A stretch of DNA of 13,735 bases, taken from positions 1 through 13,735 of the forward strand of contig BEIM01000039.1 in the NCBI GenBank assembly GCA_002898995.1, read 5' to 3'. Positions 1 through 6,129 of this stretch are shown here, one piece after another; position 1 is the first letter of the stretch, and every line of letters starts with the position of its first letter. The notes beneath the pieces were generated by a model. That model was not told the origin of the DNA. It was given only the letters and a program-made list of their open reading frames with translations, and did no database searches. Position numbers and translations under genes: made by a program. The DNA comes from a bacterium HR36. GTDB lineage: Bacteria > Planctomycetota > Planctomycetia > Gemmatales > HRBIN36.

Positions 1-762
1 GGCTTCCTCGCCCCGCCACACGCTGGCAAACCCGGCACCTTTGCCGTCATGGCGGATGGCAGCGTCCGCTTTATCACTCGCGACATCTCCCCCGAAGTAT
101 TCAAAGCCCTCTGCACAATGGCCGGCGGCGAAACCTTGCCTCCGCTGGATAATGTCGCTCCGCCAGTCCCGCCATTCACGGAATCGGCTCCCGTCGTCAA
201 ACCCACCGAAAAACCCAAGCCCGTGGAGAAGCCGGCCTCTCCTGTTTCGCGGCGAGATCCCTGGACGCCAGACGCTAACTTATTAGGCCAGTTAGCTCCA
301 GAGGTTGCGGTGGGAGCCTTCACTTTTCGGCCGCCTCATGGTTATCGCTCCGAAACCGCCCAGGCTGCCACCTCAGGCGAAATTAGCGTTCACTGGATCG
401 GCCCGGTTCACCAGGACGTGGGAAGCGCCCCAGCCATTATGATCAGTCTGACCCCGCTCGATACTCGCCTCGCAGGTGAGCCTCTTGATGTCGTCATCAA
501 AGATAGGGTTGCCCGCTTTCCCGCAGACGGTGGCAAATGGGAGTTCGATAACCATATCGAGCGCGGCCTAATTCAGGGCAGACTTTTTACGCGCGTGGCC
601 TGTCGCTATATCGGCCAGGATGGTCAACGTCTCGAAGGATATTATTATCAACACACCGACGGCCAACTGGGCCTGGGTATTCTTATACTCGACCATGCGA
701 CGCACGCAGCGACCACCTTACCGCTGCTGGAAACATCCGTGGCCACTTTCGCTAAGCGGTGA
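1..762 (+). CDS. DUF1559-type (H-X9-DG) protein, 3' part, with extra C-terminal domain
   Basis: The reading frame is open from the first base, so the 5' end lies outside the window. The visible part has 253 residues. Residues 1-25 end in 'FAVMADGSVRFI', which matches the C-terminal tail of planctomycete DUF1559 proteins, pilin-like secreted or surface proteins with an N-terminal methylation helix (that helix would be off-window). A Pro/Lys-rich linker follows at about residues 45-85. A globular segment of about 165 residues comes next (starting near 'VGAFTFRPPHGYR'), with a pattern resembling PsbP/DcrB-like domains; this second assignment is weak. An internal ATG at base 49 lies inside the conserved tail and is unlikely to be the real start. 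The gene ends 67 bp before accD on the same strand. DUF1559 genes are highly multiplied in planctomycetes and their exact role is unknown. Confidence 0.7.
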   Translation, partial: GFLAPPHAGKPGTFAVMADGSVRFITRDISPEVFKALCTMAGGETLPPLDNVAPPVPPFTESAPVVKPTEKPKPVEKPASPVSRRDPWTPDANLLGQLAPEVAVGAFTFRPPHGYRSETAQAATSGEISVHWIGPVHQDVGSAPAIMISLTPLDTRLAGEPLDVVIKDRVARFPADGGKWEFDNHIERGLIQGRLFTRVACRYIGQDGQRLEGYYYQHTDGQLGLGILILDHATHAATTLPLLETSVATFAKR

Positions 763-818
763 ACAAGTCTGCGCTGGCCGCCGCCCTGTCCTCTGCGGGC
801 GTTATGCTGGCTAAGGCT

Positions 819-825
819 GGGAGGA
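819..825 (+). promoter_or_regulatory. Ribosome binding site of accD
   Basis: GGGAGGA lies 4-5 nt upstream of the ATG at 830. It supports that start over the second in-frame ATG two codons later. Confidence 0.6.
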
Positions 826-829
826 GCGA

Positions 830-1654
830 ATGCAAATGGCCTTGACCCGTCGGCCCAAACGAGGCATTCCTGCAGGACTCTGGATCCGCTGTCCTTCGTG
901 TAAAGCCACGCTCTTTCGCAAGGAAGTCGAGGAACGCCTCCACGTCTGTCCCGAATGCGATTGGCATTTCTACATGTCCGCTCGCGATCGCATTCGTTCG
1001 TTATTGGATCCAGATAGTTTCGAGGAATGGTTTACTGACTTGCGCTCCTGTGATCCGATTGGCTTCGTAGATCGCATGCCCTATCCAGAGCGGTTACAAA
1101 AGGAACAGGAAAAAACTGGTCTGACCGAGGCCGCCGTGGTTGGTCGGGGTTACATTCGTGGTCGCCCGGTTGTGCTCGGCATAACAGATTTCGCGTTTAT
1201 GGCAGGAAGCATGGGCTCGGTCGTCGGCGAGAAGCTCACACGCGCCGTCGAGGAAGCAACGCGGCTGCGGCTACCGCTTATTATTGTTTCGGGCTCAGGC
1301 GGCGGCGCCCGCATGCAGGAAGGCATTCTTTCCCTGATGCAGATGGCTAAAGTCTCAGCCGCCCTGGCCCGCTACGACCAAGCAAACGGCCTATATATCT
1401 CGGTGCTCACTAACCCGACTATGGGTGGGGCAGCAGCCAGTTTCGCCAACTTAGGCGATATCATCCTGGCGGAACCGAAAGCCCTCATCGGTTTTGCCGG
1501 GCAACGCACCATCTGGGCTACTGTCCGTCTCGAGTTACCCGAAGGATTTCAGACTAGCGAATTTCTCTTGCAACACGGTTTCATCGATCGTGTCGTGCAC
1601 CGTAAAGACCTTCGCGCTGAACTCGCTCGGCTGATTGACTACTGCGGCAAATAA
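830..1654 (+). CDS. accD: Acetyl-CoA carboxylase carboxyltransferase subunit beta
   Basis: AccD pairs with AccA to transfer the carboxyl group from carboxybiotin (on BCCP) to acetyl-CoA, giving malonyl-CoA, the first committed step of fatty acid synthesis; it is cytosolic. The 274-aa product has the N-terminal four-cysteine zinc ribbon (C21, C24, C40, C43) that separates AccD from other carboxyltransferases. The crotonase-fold core includes 'MAGSMGSVVGEKLTRA', the oxyanion-loop motif 'SGSGGGARMQEG' and 'NPTMGGAAASFANLGDII'. Length and domain order are normal for the family. Around residues 225-235 the usual 'GPRVIEQT'-like stretch reads 'GQRTIWATV', a mild divergence next to an otherwise canonical 'LPEGFQ'. 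No accA is seen in the window. The start has a good Shine-Dalgarno sequence. The kinase gene downstream is on the same strand but 173 bp away if its GTG start is used. Confidence 0.93.
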   Translation: MQMALTRRPKRGIPAGLWIRCPSCKATLFRKEVEERLHVCPECDWHFYMSARDRIRSLLDPDSFEEWFTDLRSCDPIGFVDRMPYPERLQKEQEKTGLTEAAVVGRGYIRGRPVVLGITDFAFMAGSMGSVVGEKLTRAVEEATRLRLPLIIVSGSGGGARMQEGILSLMQMAKVSAALARYDQANGLYISVLTNPTMGGAAASFANLGDIILAEPKALIGFAGQRTIWATVRLELPEGFQTSEFLLQHGFIDRVVHRKDLRAELARLIDYCGK

Positions 1655-1827
1655 CCTCCCACCATGCCTCAAGCCACCTATCTTTGCAGACAGACACCAA
1701 TAGCTCCGCGGCATCTCCGCACGAAAAAACCCAGGGATGCCGGCAAGCCTTCCCTTTTCCCAGGCAGACTGCACCAGACTGCTGCTGCTGCTGCGGTCCC
1801 GATCTCTCTCTTGGGTATCTTGCAGCC

Positions 1828-2718
1828 GTGAGCCTACTGGACAAAATTTTCGGACTTTTCGCCGCTAAGAAAGGCAAAACTGCCCTCAAGCCGATTCGCC
1901 TTAAGGATCGATTTGTGCTAGAGAATCGGCTTGGCCAGGGGAGTATGTCGCGCGTTTTCCGCGCTTACGACCGCCAACTCGGCCGCCACGTTTGCCTGAA
2001 AATTCTCGACAAGGAAAAAACCAACCGCTTTGAGCAACGTTTCATTGGCCTCAAGAAACCGAGCGAAGGGGAAATCTGCCTGGGCCTGCGTCATCGCAAT
2101 GTCGTTACCACTTACGAATACGGCATTACCACCGAGGGCGAACAATTCCTGGTCATGGAACTGATCGAGGGGCTCGGCCTGAATTATCTGATCGAGACCA
2201 ATAGCCCTCAGATTCGCGGCAAACGCATCCCCATCCTCGTCCAAGTGGCCGAAGGCTTGGCTTACGTTCATTCCCAGGGATTTTTGCATCGCGACATTTG
2301 CCCTCGTAACGTGATGGTGACCCATGACCGCGTGGTGAAACTGATTGATTTCGGTTTGGCTATCCCGAATCGCCCAGAATTCCTGCGCCCAGGCAATCGC
2401 ACGGGCACGGCTAACTACATGGCTCCCGAACTCATCAAACGCCAGGCCACCGATCACCGGGTGGATCTGTTTGCCCTCGGTGTCACCGCCTACGAAACTT
2501 TTACCGGTCGGCTACCCTGGGAAGCCACTCAGAGCTTGCAAGTCATGCTCAGCCACTTGAACGAGCCTCCCAAACACCCCCTTGAACTTCGCCCCGATCT
2601 CGACGAAGACGTCGTCGCCTTCCTGCTCAAAGCCATCGAGCGCGACCGCGATAAACGCTTTCAAACTGCCCTGGAATTCCGCGACGCCCTCCTCGCCCTC
2701 CCCCGCAAAGATTATTAG
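1828..2718 (+). CDS. Hanks-type Ser/Thr protein kinase, soluble, kinase domain only
   Basis: This is a eukaryotic-like protein kinase that phosphorylates Ser/Thr on unknown partners. From a GTG start at 1828 it has 296 residues and every catalytic element: Gly-rich loop 'LGQGSMSRV', ATP-anchoring Lys58 ('CLKIL'), catalytic-loop 'HRDICPRN' with Asp156, Mg-binding 'DFG' at 174-176 and 'APE' at 199-201. It should therefore be active. There is no transmembrane segment and no PASTA, WD40 or TPR region after the kinase domain, unlike many large planctomycete kinases. The frame is open further upstream to a TTG at 1684, which would add 48 residues including a run of five cysteines encoded by a short CTG repeat (1779-1793). 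That extension has no ribosome binding site and a low-complexity composition, so I prefer 1828, although its own Shine-Dalgarno is also weak. The start is uncertain; the family is not. Confidence 0.85.
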   Translation: MSLLDKIFGLFAAKKGKTALKPIRLKDRFVLENRLGQGSMSRVFRAYDRQLGRHVCLKILDKEKTNRFEQRFIGLKKPSEGEICLGLRHRNVVTTYEYGITTEGEQFLVMELIEGLGLNYLIETNSPQIRGKRIPILVQVAEGLAYVHSQGFLHRDICPRNVMVTHDRVVKLIDFGLAIPNRPEFLRPGNRTGTANYMAPELIKRQATDHRVDLFALGVTAYETFTGRLPWEATQSLQVMLSHLNEPPKHPLELRPDLDEDVVAFLLKAIERDRDKRFQTALEFRDALLALPRKDY

Positions 2719-3335
2719 CCCCGACCTCTCCGTTCACCTGTTCGATGAGCCCTTTCAGCAAACCCCACCTTGCACGCGCTAAGATCTTTAGTCCCAGACC
2801 GCTATGCGAACACCAACTGAAATAACCCGCCGCACTCTCTACGCCTTTCGCCGAAGAGACCGTTTCCTTCGCGAGACATTCCTCAAGAACATCCAAAGCG
2901 CTCCGATAAGTATGTAAGGCGCTTCTCAGCGTAACGTGTCCCCTTTTCAACACTGTTTGCGCGCACGATACGAGAGCGGCAGGCGTCTGCCCCGGGGCGC
3001 AAGCAACCCGAGTGCCGCGGCGATTTCACCAACGCGCGGAAAACTGCCAACGCGGCGCTAGCTCGCGCAATTACAAAGGCAGCCTCAACACTGACAGCGG
3101 ATTAACGCCCGCTGCTCCCGCATTATCGTCGGAACCTGTGCCGAAAACGGGACATAATTGGTTGAATAGCCGCTCTAGTTTCAAACCATTGGACACACGG
3201 CTGCTGTCGCTGGAGCCGGCCGCGAGGAGGTGTAGAAGATGTAAACTCATCCGCTGCGGGGCGAAGACAAAACGGGGAGGCAGATCCCGTGAGCCATATA
3301 GGGGGTGGGCACTGATGCTCCCTGTTGTCAGGAGG

Positions 3336-3367
3336 GCTGGCTGGGAACAAGGGCAGTGGCGGTGAGG
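3336..3367 (+). repeat. 32-bp direct repeat, copy 1
   Basis: It begins GCTGGCTGGGAACAAGGGCA and ends GGCGGTGAGG. It is identical over 32 bases to the copy at 3403-3434, with a 35-bp unrelated spacer, so the repeat period is 67 bp. Flanking bases differ on both sides. With only two copies it is not a CRISPR array. Confidence 0.85.
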
Positions 3368-3402
3368 TGTCCGTCCGACCTCGGGTGCTAATCGAACCAT
3401 AT

Positions 3403-3434
3403 GCTGGCTGGGAACAAGGGCAGTGGCGGTGAGG
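3403..3434 (+). repeat. 32-bp direct repeat, copy 2
   Basis: Exact second copy of the 3336-3367 repeat, in the same orientation. It lies 188 bp upstream of the aminotransferase ATG. Confidence 0.85.
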
Positions 3435-3496
3435 GCGTGGCGGATAGTGGACACGGGGGCCAGTTAGCGGTTAGACTAGCCCAGCCGGGCAGCGGC

Positions 3497-3526
3497 CAAG
3501 ACTGCGGGCCAAACGGGCCGGTCTTG
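3497..3526 (+). other. Stem-loop upstream of the aminotransferase gene
   Basis: CAAGAC (3497-3502) pairs with GTCTTG (3521-3526), and inner GGCC/GGCC segments can extend the stem with a bulge. There is no T-run after it. It would sit about 95 nt before the aminotransferase ATG, so it could be a leader structure; no function is assigned. Confidence 0.35.
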
Positions 3527-3621
3527 TGCGAACGAGAACGCGGACCGCCTTTCGCCTATATCGAGCCGCTGCCATCATCTTGCCACGCATTCGCCCAGCA
3601 CCCGATTATGGGAGCGAAACG

Positions 3622-4746
3622 ATGCGCGATGCTTGGTTGGCGGAACGTACTAAATTGATCCAGGCTTCTGGCATTCGTCGGGTTTTTGATTTGGCGCGTG
3701 AACTGACCCACCCGGTAAACCTGAGCATCGGCCAGCCACACTTCGATGTCCCTACGCCGATCAAGCAGGCCGCAATCGCGGCGATTTTAGCGGGGCAGAA
3801 CGGTTATACAGTTACCCAGGGAATTGCCGAACTTCGCGACAAGCTCCGCCAACGTATTCGCCAGTCGCTGCCAGACGGTGACCGCGACGTGCTTATCACC
3901 AGCGGCACCAGCGGTGGTCTGGTACTCGCGGTGCTCGCTACCGTAAACCCTGGCGACGAGGTCATCATTTTCGACCCGTATTTCGTCATGTATCCCCATC
4001 TGGTGCGGATGGCTGGGGGCATACCGGTTTTTGTGGATACCTATCCCGATTTCCAGATGGATCCCGACCGTGTGCGGCAAGCGATCACGCGAGCCACCAA
4101 ACTCATTTTGTTTAACAGCCCGTGCAATCCGACGGGTACAGTGGTGTCTCGGGAACGTGTCAAGGCGTTGGCGGAAATCGCGGCCAAGTACGGTTTGCTC
4201 CTGGTCAGCGACGAAGTGTATCGCGCTTTCTGTTACGACCGCGAGTTCACCAGTCCTGTTGAGTTCAATCCCAACGTGCTCGTTCTCGATGGGTTTAGCA
4301 AAGCCTACGGTATGACCGGTTGGCGACTGGGTTACGCCCACGGACCCAGACGCCTGATTGAGGAAATAGCGAAGCTGCAGCAATTCACCTTCGTGTGTGC
4401 CCCAAGCATCGTGCAACACGCGGGCATAGTTGCGCTGGACTGGGATGTCTCGCCGACCGTTGCCGAATATCGCAGCAAGCGAGACCGCATTTGTGCAGCT
4501 CTGCAGGGGTATTATCAGCTGGTTGTGCCAGACGGTGCATTTTATCTATTTCCCCGCGTTCCCTGGGGCTCGGACGAAGAATTCGTAGCCGCCTGCGTCG
4601 GCGAACAGCTCCTGGTCATTCCTGGCAGCGTCTTCAGCCAGCGCAATACCCATTTCCGCATCAGCTACGCTGCCGATGATGAGACCATCGAGCGTGGCAT
4701 CGAGATTCTCATCCGATTGGCCAGACGTGGCAGCAAGACAACGTAG
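3622..4746 (+). CDS. PLP-dependent class I/II aminotransferase (aspartate-aminotransferase superfamily)
   Basis: This fold-type-I PLP enzyme should move an amino group between an amino acid and a 2-oxo acid in the cytosol. From ATG 3622 it has 374 residues, a normal length. Visible elements are 'LSIGQPHFDVP' near the N-terminus, 'TSGTSGGLVLA' (phosphate-binding region), Asn169 in 'NSPCNPTG', Asp197 and Tyr200 in 'VSDEVYRAF' (cofactor N1 and O3' contacts), the Schiff-base Lys227 in 'FSKAYGMTGWRLGY', and Arg346 in 'HFRISYA' for the substrate carboxylate. All key residues are present. The frame is open back to a GTG at 3526, but ATG 3622 is preferred because GGGAG sits 7 nt upstream (3610-3614) and the family N-terminus begins here. 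The substrate cannot be read from sequence: aspartate, aromatic or other amino acids remain possible. There is no biosynthetic neighbour to narrow it. Confidence 0.9.
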   Translation: MRDAWLAERTKLIQASGIRRVFDLARELTHPVNLSIGQPHFDVPTPIKQAAIAAILAGQNGYTVTQGIAELRDKLRQRIRQSLPDGDRDVLITSGTSGGLVLAVLATVNPGDEVIIFDPYFVMYPHLVRMAGGIPVFVDTYPDFQMDPDRVRQAITRATKLILFNSPCNPTGTVVSRERVKALAEIAAKYGLLLVSDEVYRAFCYDREFTSPVEFNPNVLVLDGFSKAYGMTGWRLGYAHGPRRLIEEIAKLQQFTFVCAPSIVQHAGIVALDWDVSPTVAEYRSKRDRICAALQGYYQLVVPDGAFYLFPRVPWGSDEEFVAACVGEQLLVIPGSVFSQRNTHFRISYAADDETIERGIEILIRLARRGSKTT

Positions 4747-4807
4747 CTGACACCGCTTACTAAAACCCACGGATCCATAACAAATTGACCAAATCCTCGA
4801 GACAGTA

Positions 4808-4835
4808 TTGACCGATCTTTCTTCTTGCATAAAAT
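4808..4835 (+). promoter_or_regulatory. Putative sigma70-type promoter of the repeat-protein gene
   Basis: TTGACC (4808-4813) and TAAAAT (4830-4835) are separated by 16 bp, close to the TTGACA/TATAAT consensus. A transcript starting near 4842 would have a leader of about 165 nt before the ATG at 5008. The leader includes a small hairpin (GCTTTCC...GGAAGC, 4885-4900). Confidence 0.5.
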
Positions 4836-5007
4836 AATCGTACTAAACCTCGCATCTTCCGAACCGGATTGACAGGAAAAGCTTGCTTTCCGACGGAAGC
4901 GGAAGTGCGTGGGCAGAACGGCTGCCGCTGCTTTTTAACATCGGCAAAACGGCGTCGGCGGCTGCTCGCTGACTTCGAGGACTCGCAACCCTTTCAGGAG
5001 GTCTCAC

Positions 5008-5778
5008 ATGGCAGACACAAGACACGCTTGGCTGACGGTCGAACGGCTGGAAGATCGCGACTTGCCGGCAGGCACGGTCACTGCAGCTTTTGCCGCGGGG
5101 ACCCTTACTCTGACCGGAGACGCGCAAGCCAACAACTTGGAGGTGCGCATCGACAACGGCAACGTCACGCTCAAAGGCAAAGGCACGACTATTGCTGGCG
5201 GCACGAGCTTTGCCGGCGTTACTGACATCGTCATCAATCTCGGCGACGGCAACGACCGCGTTTCCGTTCGCGGGCGCACGATGAGTGGCGACCTAACCAT
5301 TAACCTGGGCAACGGCGACGACCATGCCTCACTCAAGAAGTTATCAGTTGGCGGCGATGTGGCAATCACTGGCGGTGCCGGTAATGACCATGTGAGCATC
5401 GAGGATGATGTCTCCATCGGAGGCGATCTCACCGTCACCACCAATGCTGGCAACGACCATGTCAACATCGAGGACGATGTCTTCGTCGGCGGCGACGTCA
5501 GCCTCATGACCAACGACGGCAACGACCGTGTGGACATCGAAGAGCTCGATGTAACCGGCACCACCAACATTGACACCGGACTGGGTAATGACAAAGTGGA
5601 AATTGAGGAAAGCCAATTCAGTGGAGCTGCCACAGTCCTGTTGGGCGACGGTAACGACCGCATCAAGTTAGACGATGTGAGCTTCGCCGTGGCTAGCACC
5701 GTGGACGGCGGCAACGGTACCGACAAAGTCAAACGCGACGATGTGAGTGGCGCAGTAACATACGTCAACTTCCCGTAG
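5008..5778 (+). CDS. Planctomycete 'LEDR'-motif secreted-type protein with eight GND beta-helix-like repeats
   Basis: This 256-aa protein opens with 'WLTVERLEDRDLPAG', the RLEDR/LEPR-type N-terminal motif that planctomycetes put on many exported or surface proteins; there is no classical hydrophobic Sec signal. Residues 78-254 are eight tandem repeats of 22 or 23 residues, each starting with xGxGND or a close variant (for example LGDGNDRV, GGAGNDHV, GLGNDKV), with alternating hydrophobic positions. This suggests a stacked parallel beta-helix or solenoid, and the GxGND turns resemble RTX calcium-binding turns, although true RTX repeats are nonapeptides. Two central repeats share 'IEDDV'. The protein is acidic in its repeats, consistent with calcium binding. 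The start is firm: AGGAGGT at 4996-5002 lies 5 nt before the ATG. It stands alone, with its own promoter. A structural or adhesive cell-surface role is inference. Confidence 0.75.
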   Translation: MADTRHAWLTVERLEDRDLPAGTVTAAFAAGTLTLTGDAQANNLEVRIDNGNVTLKGKGTTIAGGTSFAGVTDIVINLGDGNDRVSVRGRTMSGDLTINLGNGDDHASLKKLSVGGDVAITGGAGNDHVSIEDDVSIGGDLTVTTNAGNDHVNIEDDVFVGGDVSLMTNDGNDRVDIEELDVTGTTNIDTGLGNDKVEIEESQFSGAATVLLGDGNDRIKLDDVSFAVASTVDGGNGTDKVKRDDVSGAVTYVNFP

Positions 5779-5976
5779 CCGTAACCCTGGCTTCCAGGTC
5801 AACACCGCCGCGATGCCGGAACCGATATTGGGACGGTTCCCATGCATTACGGCCTGGAAACCTGCTAATTCCTCCCCAGTTGCGGCAAGCTATAGCAGGC
5901 GCGCATAACGTGCCGTGATAGGCTGATGCTGTCGAGGATAGACCATTGCGCACGGGCGGTCCGGGGCGCGTATCAC

Positions 5977-5988
5977 GGATACGTATCC
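5977..5988. repeat. Perfect 12-bp palindrome
   Basis: GGATACGTATCC reads the same on both strands. It lies between convergent genes with no promoter nearby, so its role is unknown; it may be chance. Confidence 0.4.
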
Positions 5989-6064
5989 CAGAAACGCTAA
6001 TCTAAACCTTCTTCATTCTGGCACAGTAGCGAACCGCTGCCTTGATCCACATGAGGTTACCGAG

Positions 6065-6107
6065 TGTACAGGCGAGCCTGTATAGCAGGGGCAAAGACTC
6101 ATGCCCC
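6065..6107 (-). terminator. Tandem hairpins after the minus-strand operon, possible terminator
   Basis: On the minus strand, 22 nt after the metalloprotease stop, GGGGCA/TGCCCC with an 8-nt loop (6088-6107) can form. A second hairpin, TGTACAGG/CCTGTATA with loop CGAG (6065-6084, one G-T pair), follows at once. Neither has a U-tract, so they would be non-canonical terminators or 3'-end stabilising structures. Confidence 0.4.
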
Positions 6108-6129
6108 GTGCAGCCGCCGCCAGCGCCGT

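Larger units (their letters stand above)
2719..3621 (+). other. Long intergenic stretch without a convincing gene
   Basis: About 900 bp separate the kinase from the aminotransferase. Several frames stay open for 60-127 codons on both strands, but their translations are Arg/Ser/Pro-rich with no recognisable motif and no good ribosome binding sites. I see no tRNA, rRNA, tmRNA, SRP or RNase P signature. The region does contain an exact 32-bp direct repeat (3336-3367 and 3403-3434), a stem-loop at 3497-3526 and a short inverted repeat AAGCGC/GCGCTT (2896-2924). It could be gene remnants, a dispersed repeat family or an unrecognised non-coding RNA. Confidence 0.5.
5779..6129. other. Intergenic region between convergent genes
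   Basis: The + strand repeat-protein gene ends at 5778 and the minus-strand metalloprotease gene ends at 6130, so both transcripts run into this 351-bp stretch. I see no gene in it. It holds a CCTGG/CCAGG mini-hairpin just after the + strand stop (5786-5798), a perfect 12-bp palindrome (5977-5988), and two stronger hairpins near the minus-strand stop. Confidence 0.5.

Noticed and set aside
1918..2457. A 179-codon minus-strand frame inside the kinase gene
   Set aside because: It lies entirely under a kinase with every catalytic motif intact and shows no domain of its own.
3385..3405. tRNA-like T-loop (GGTTCGATT on the minus strand)
   Set aside because: The flanking bases cannot form the T stem, and no acceptor or anticodon arm is present.
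3336..3434. CRISPR array
   Set aside because: There are only two repeat copies with one 35-bp spacer, no further repeats on either side and no cas gene in the window.
3012..3454. Open frames of 117 (+) and 127 (-) codons in the gene-free stretch
   Set aside because: Low-complexity Arg/Ser/Pro composition, no recognisable motif and no good ribosome sites. They overlap each other and the direct repeats.
3787..4419. A 210-codon minus-strand frame inside the aminotransferase gene
   Set aside because: Antisense shadow of a canonical PLP enzyme; no motifs.
5004..5768. A 254-codon open frame on the minus strand, exactly antisense to the GND repeat gene
   Set aside because: Its Ser/Pro/Leu-rich sequence is the mirror of the repetitive GGC/GAC codons. 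The + strand frame has the ribosome site, the RLEDR motif and regular repeats.
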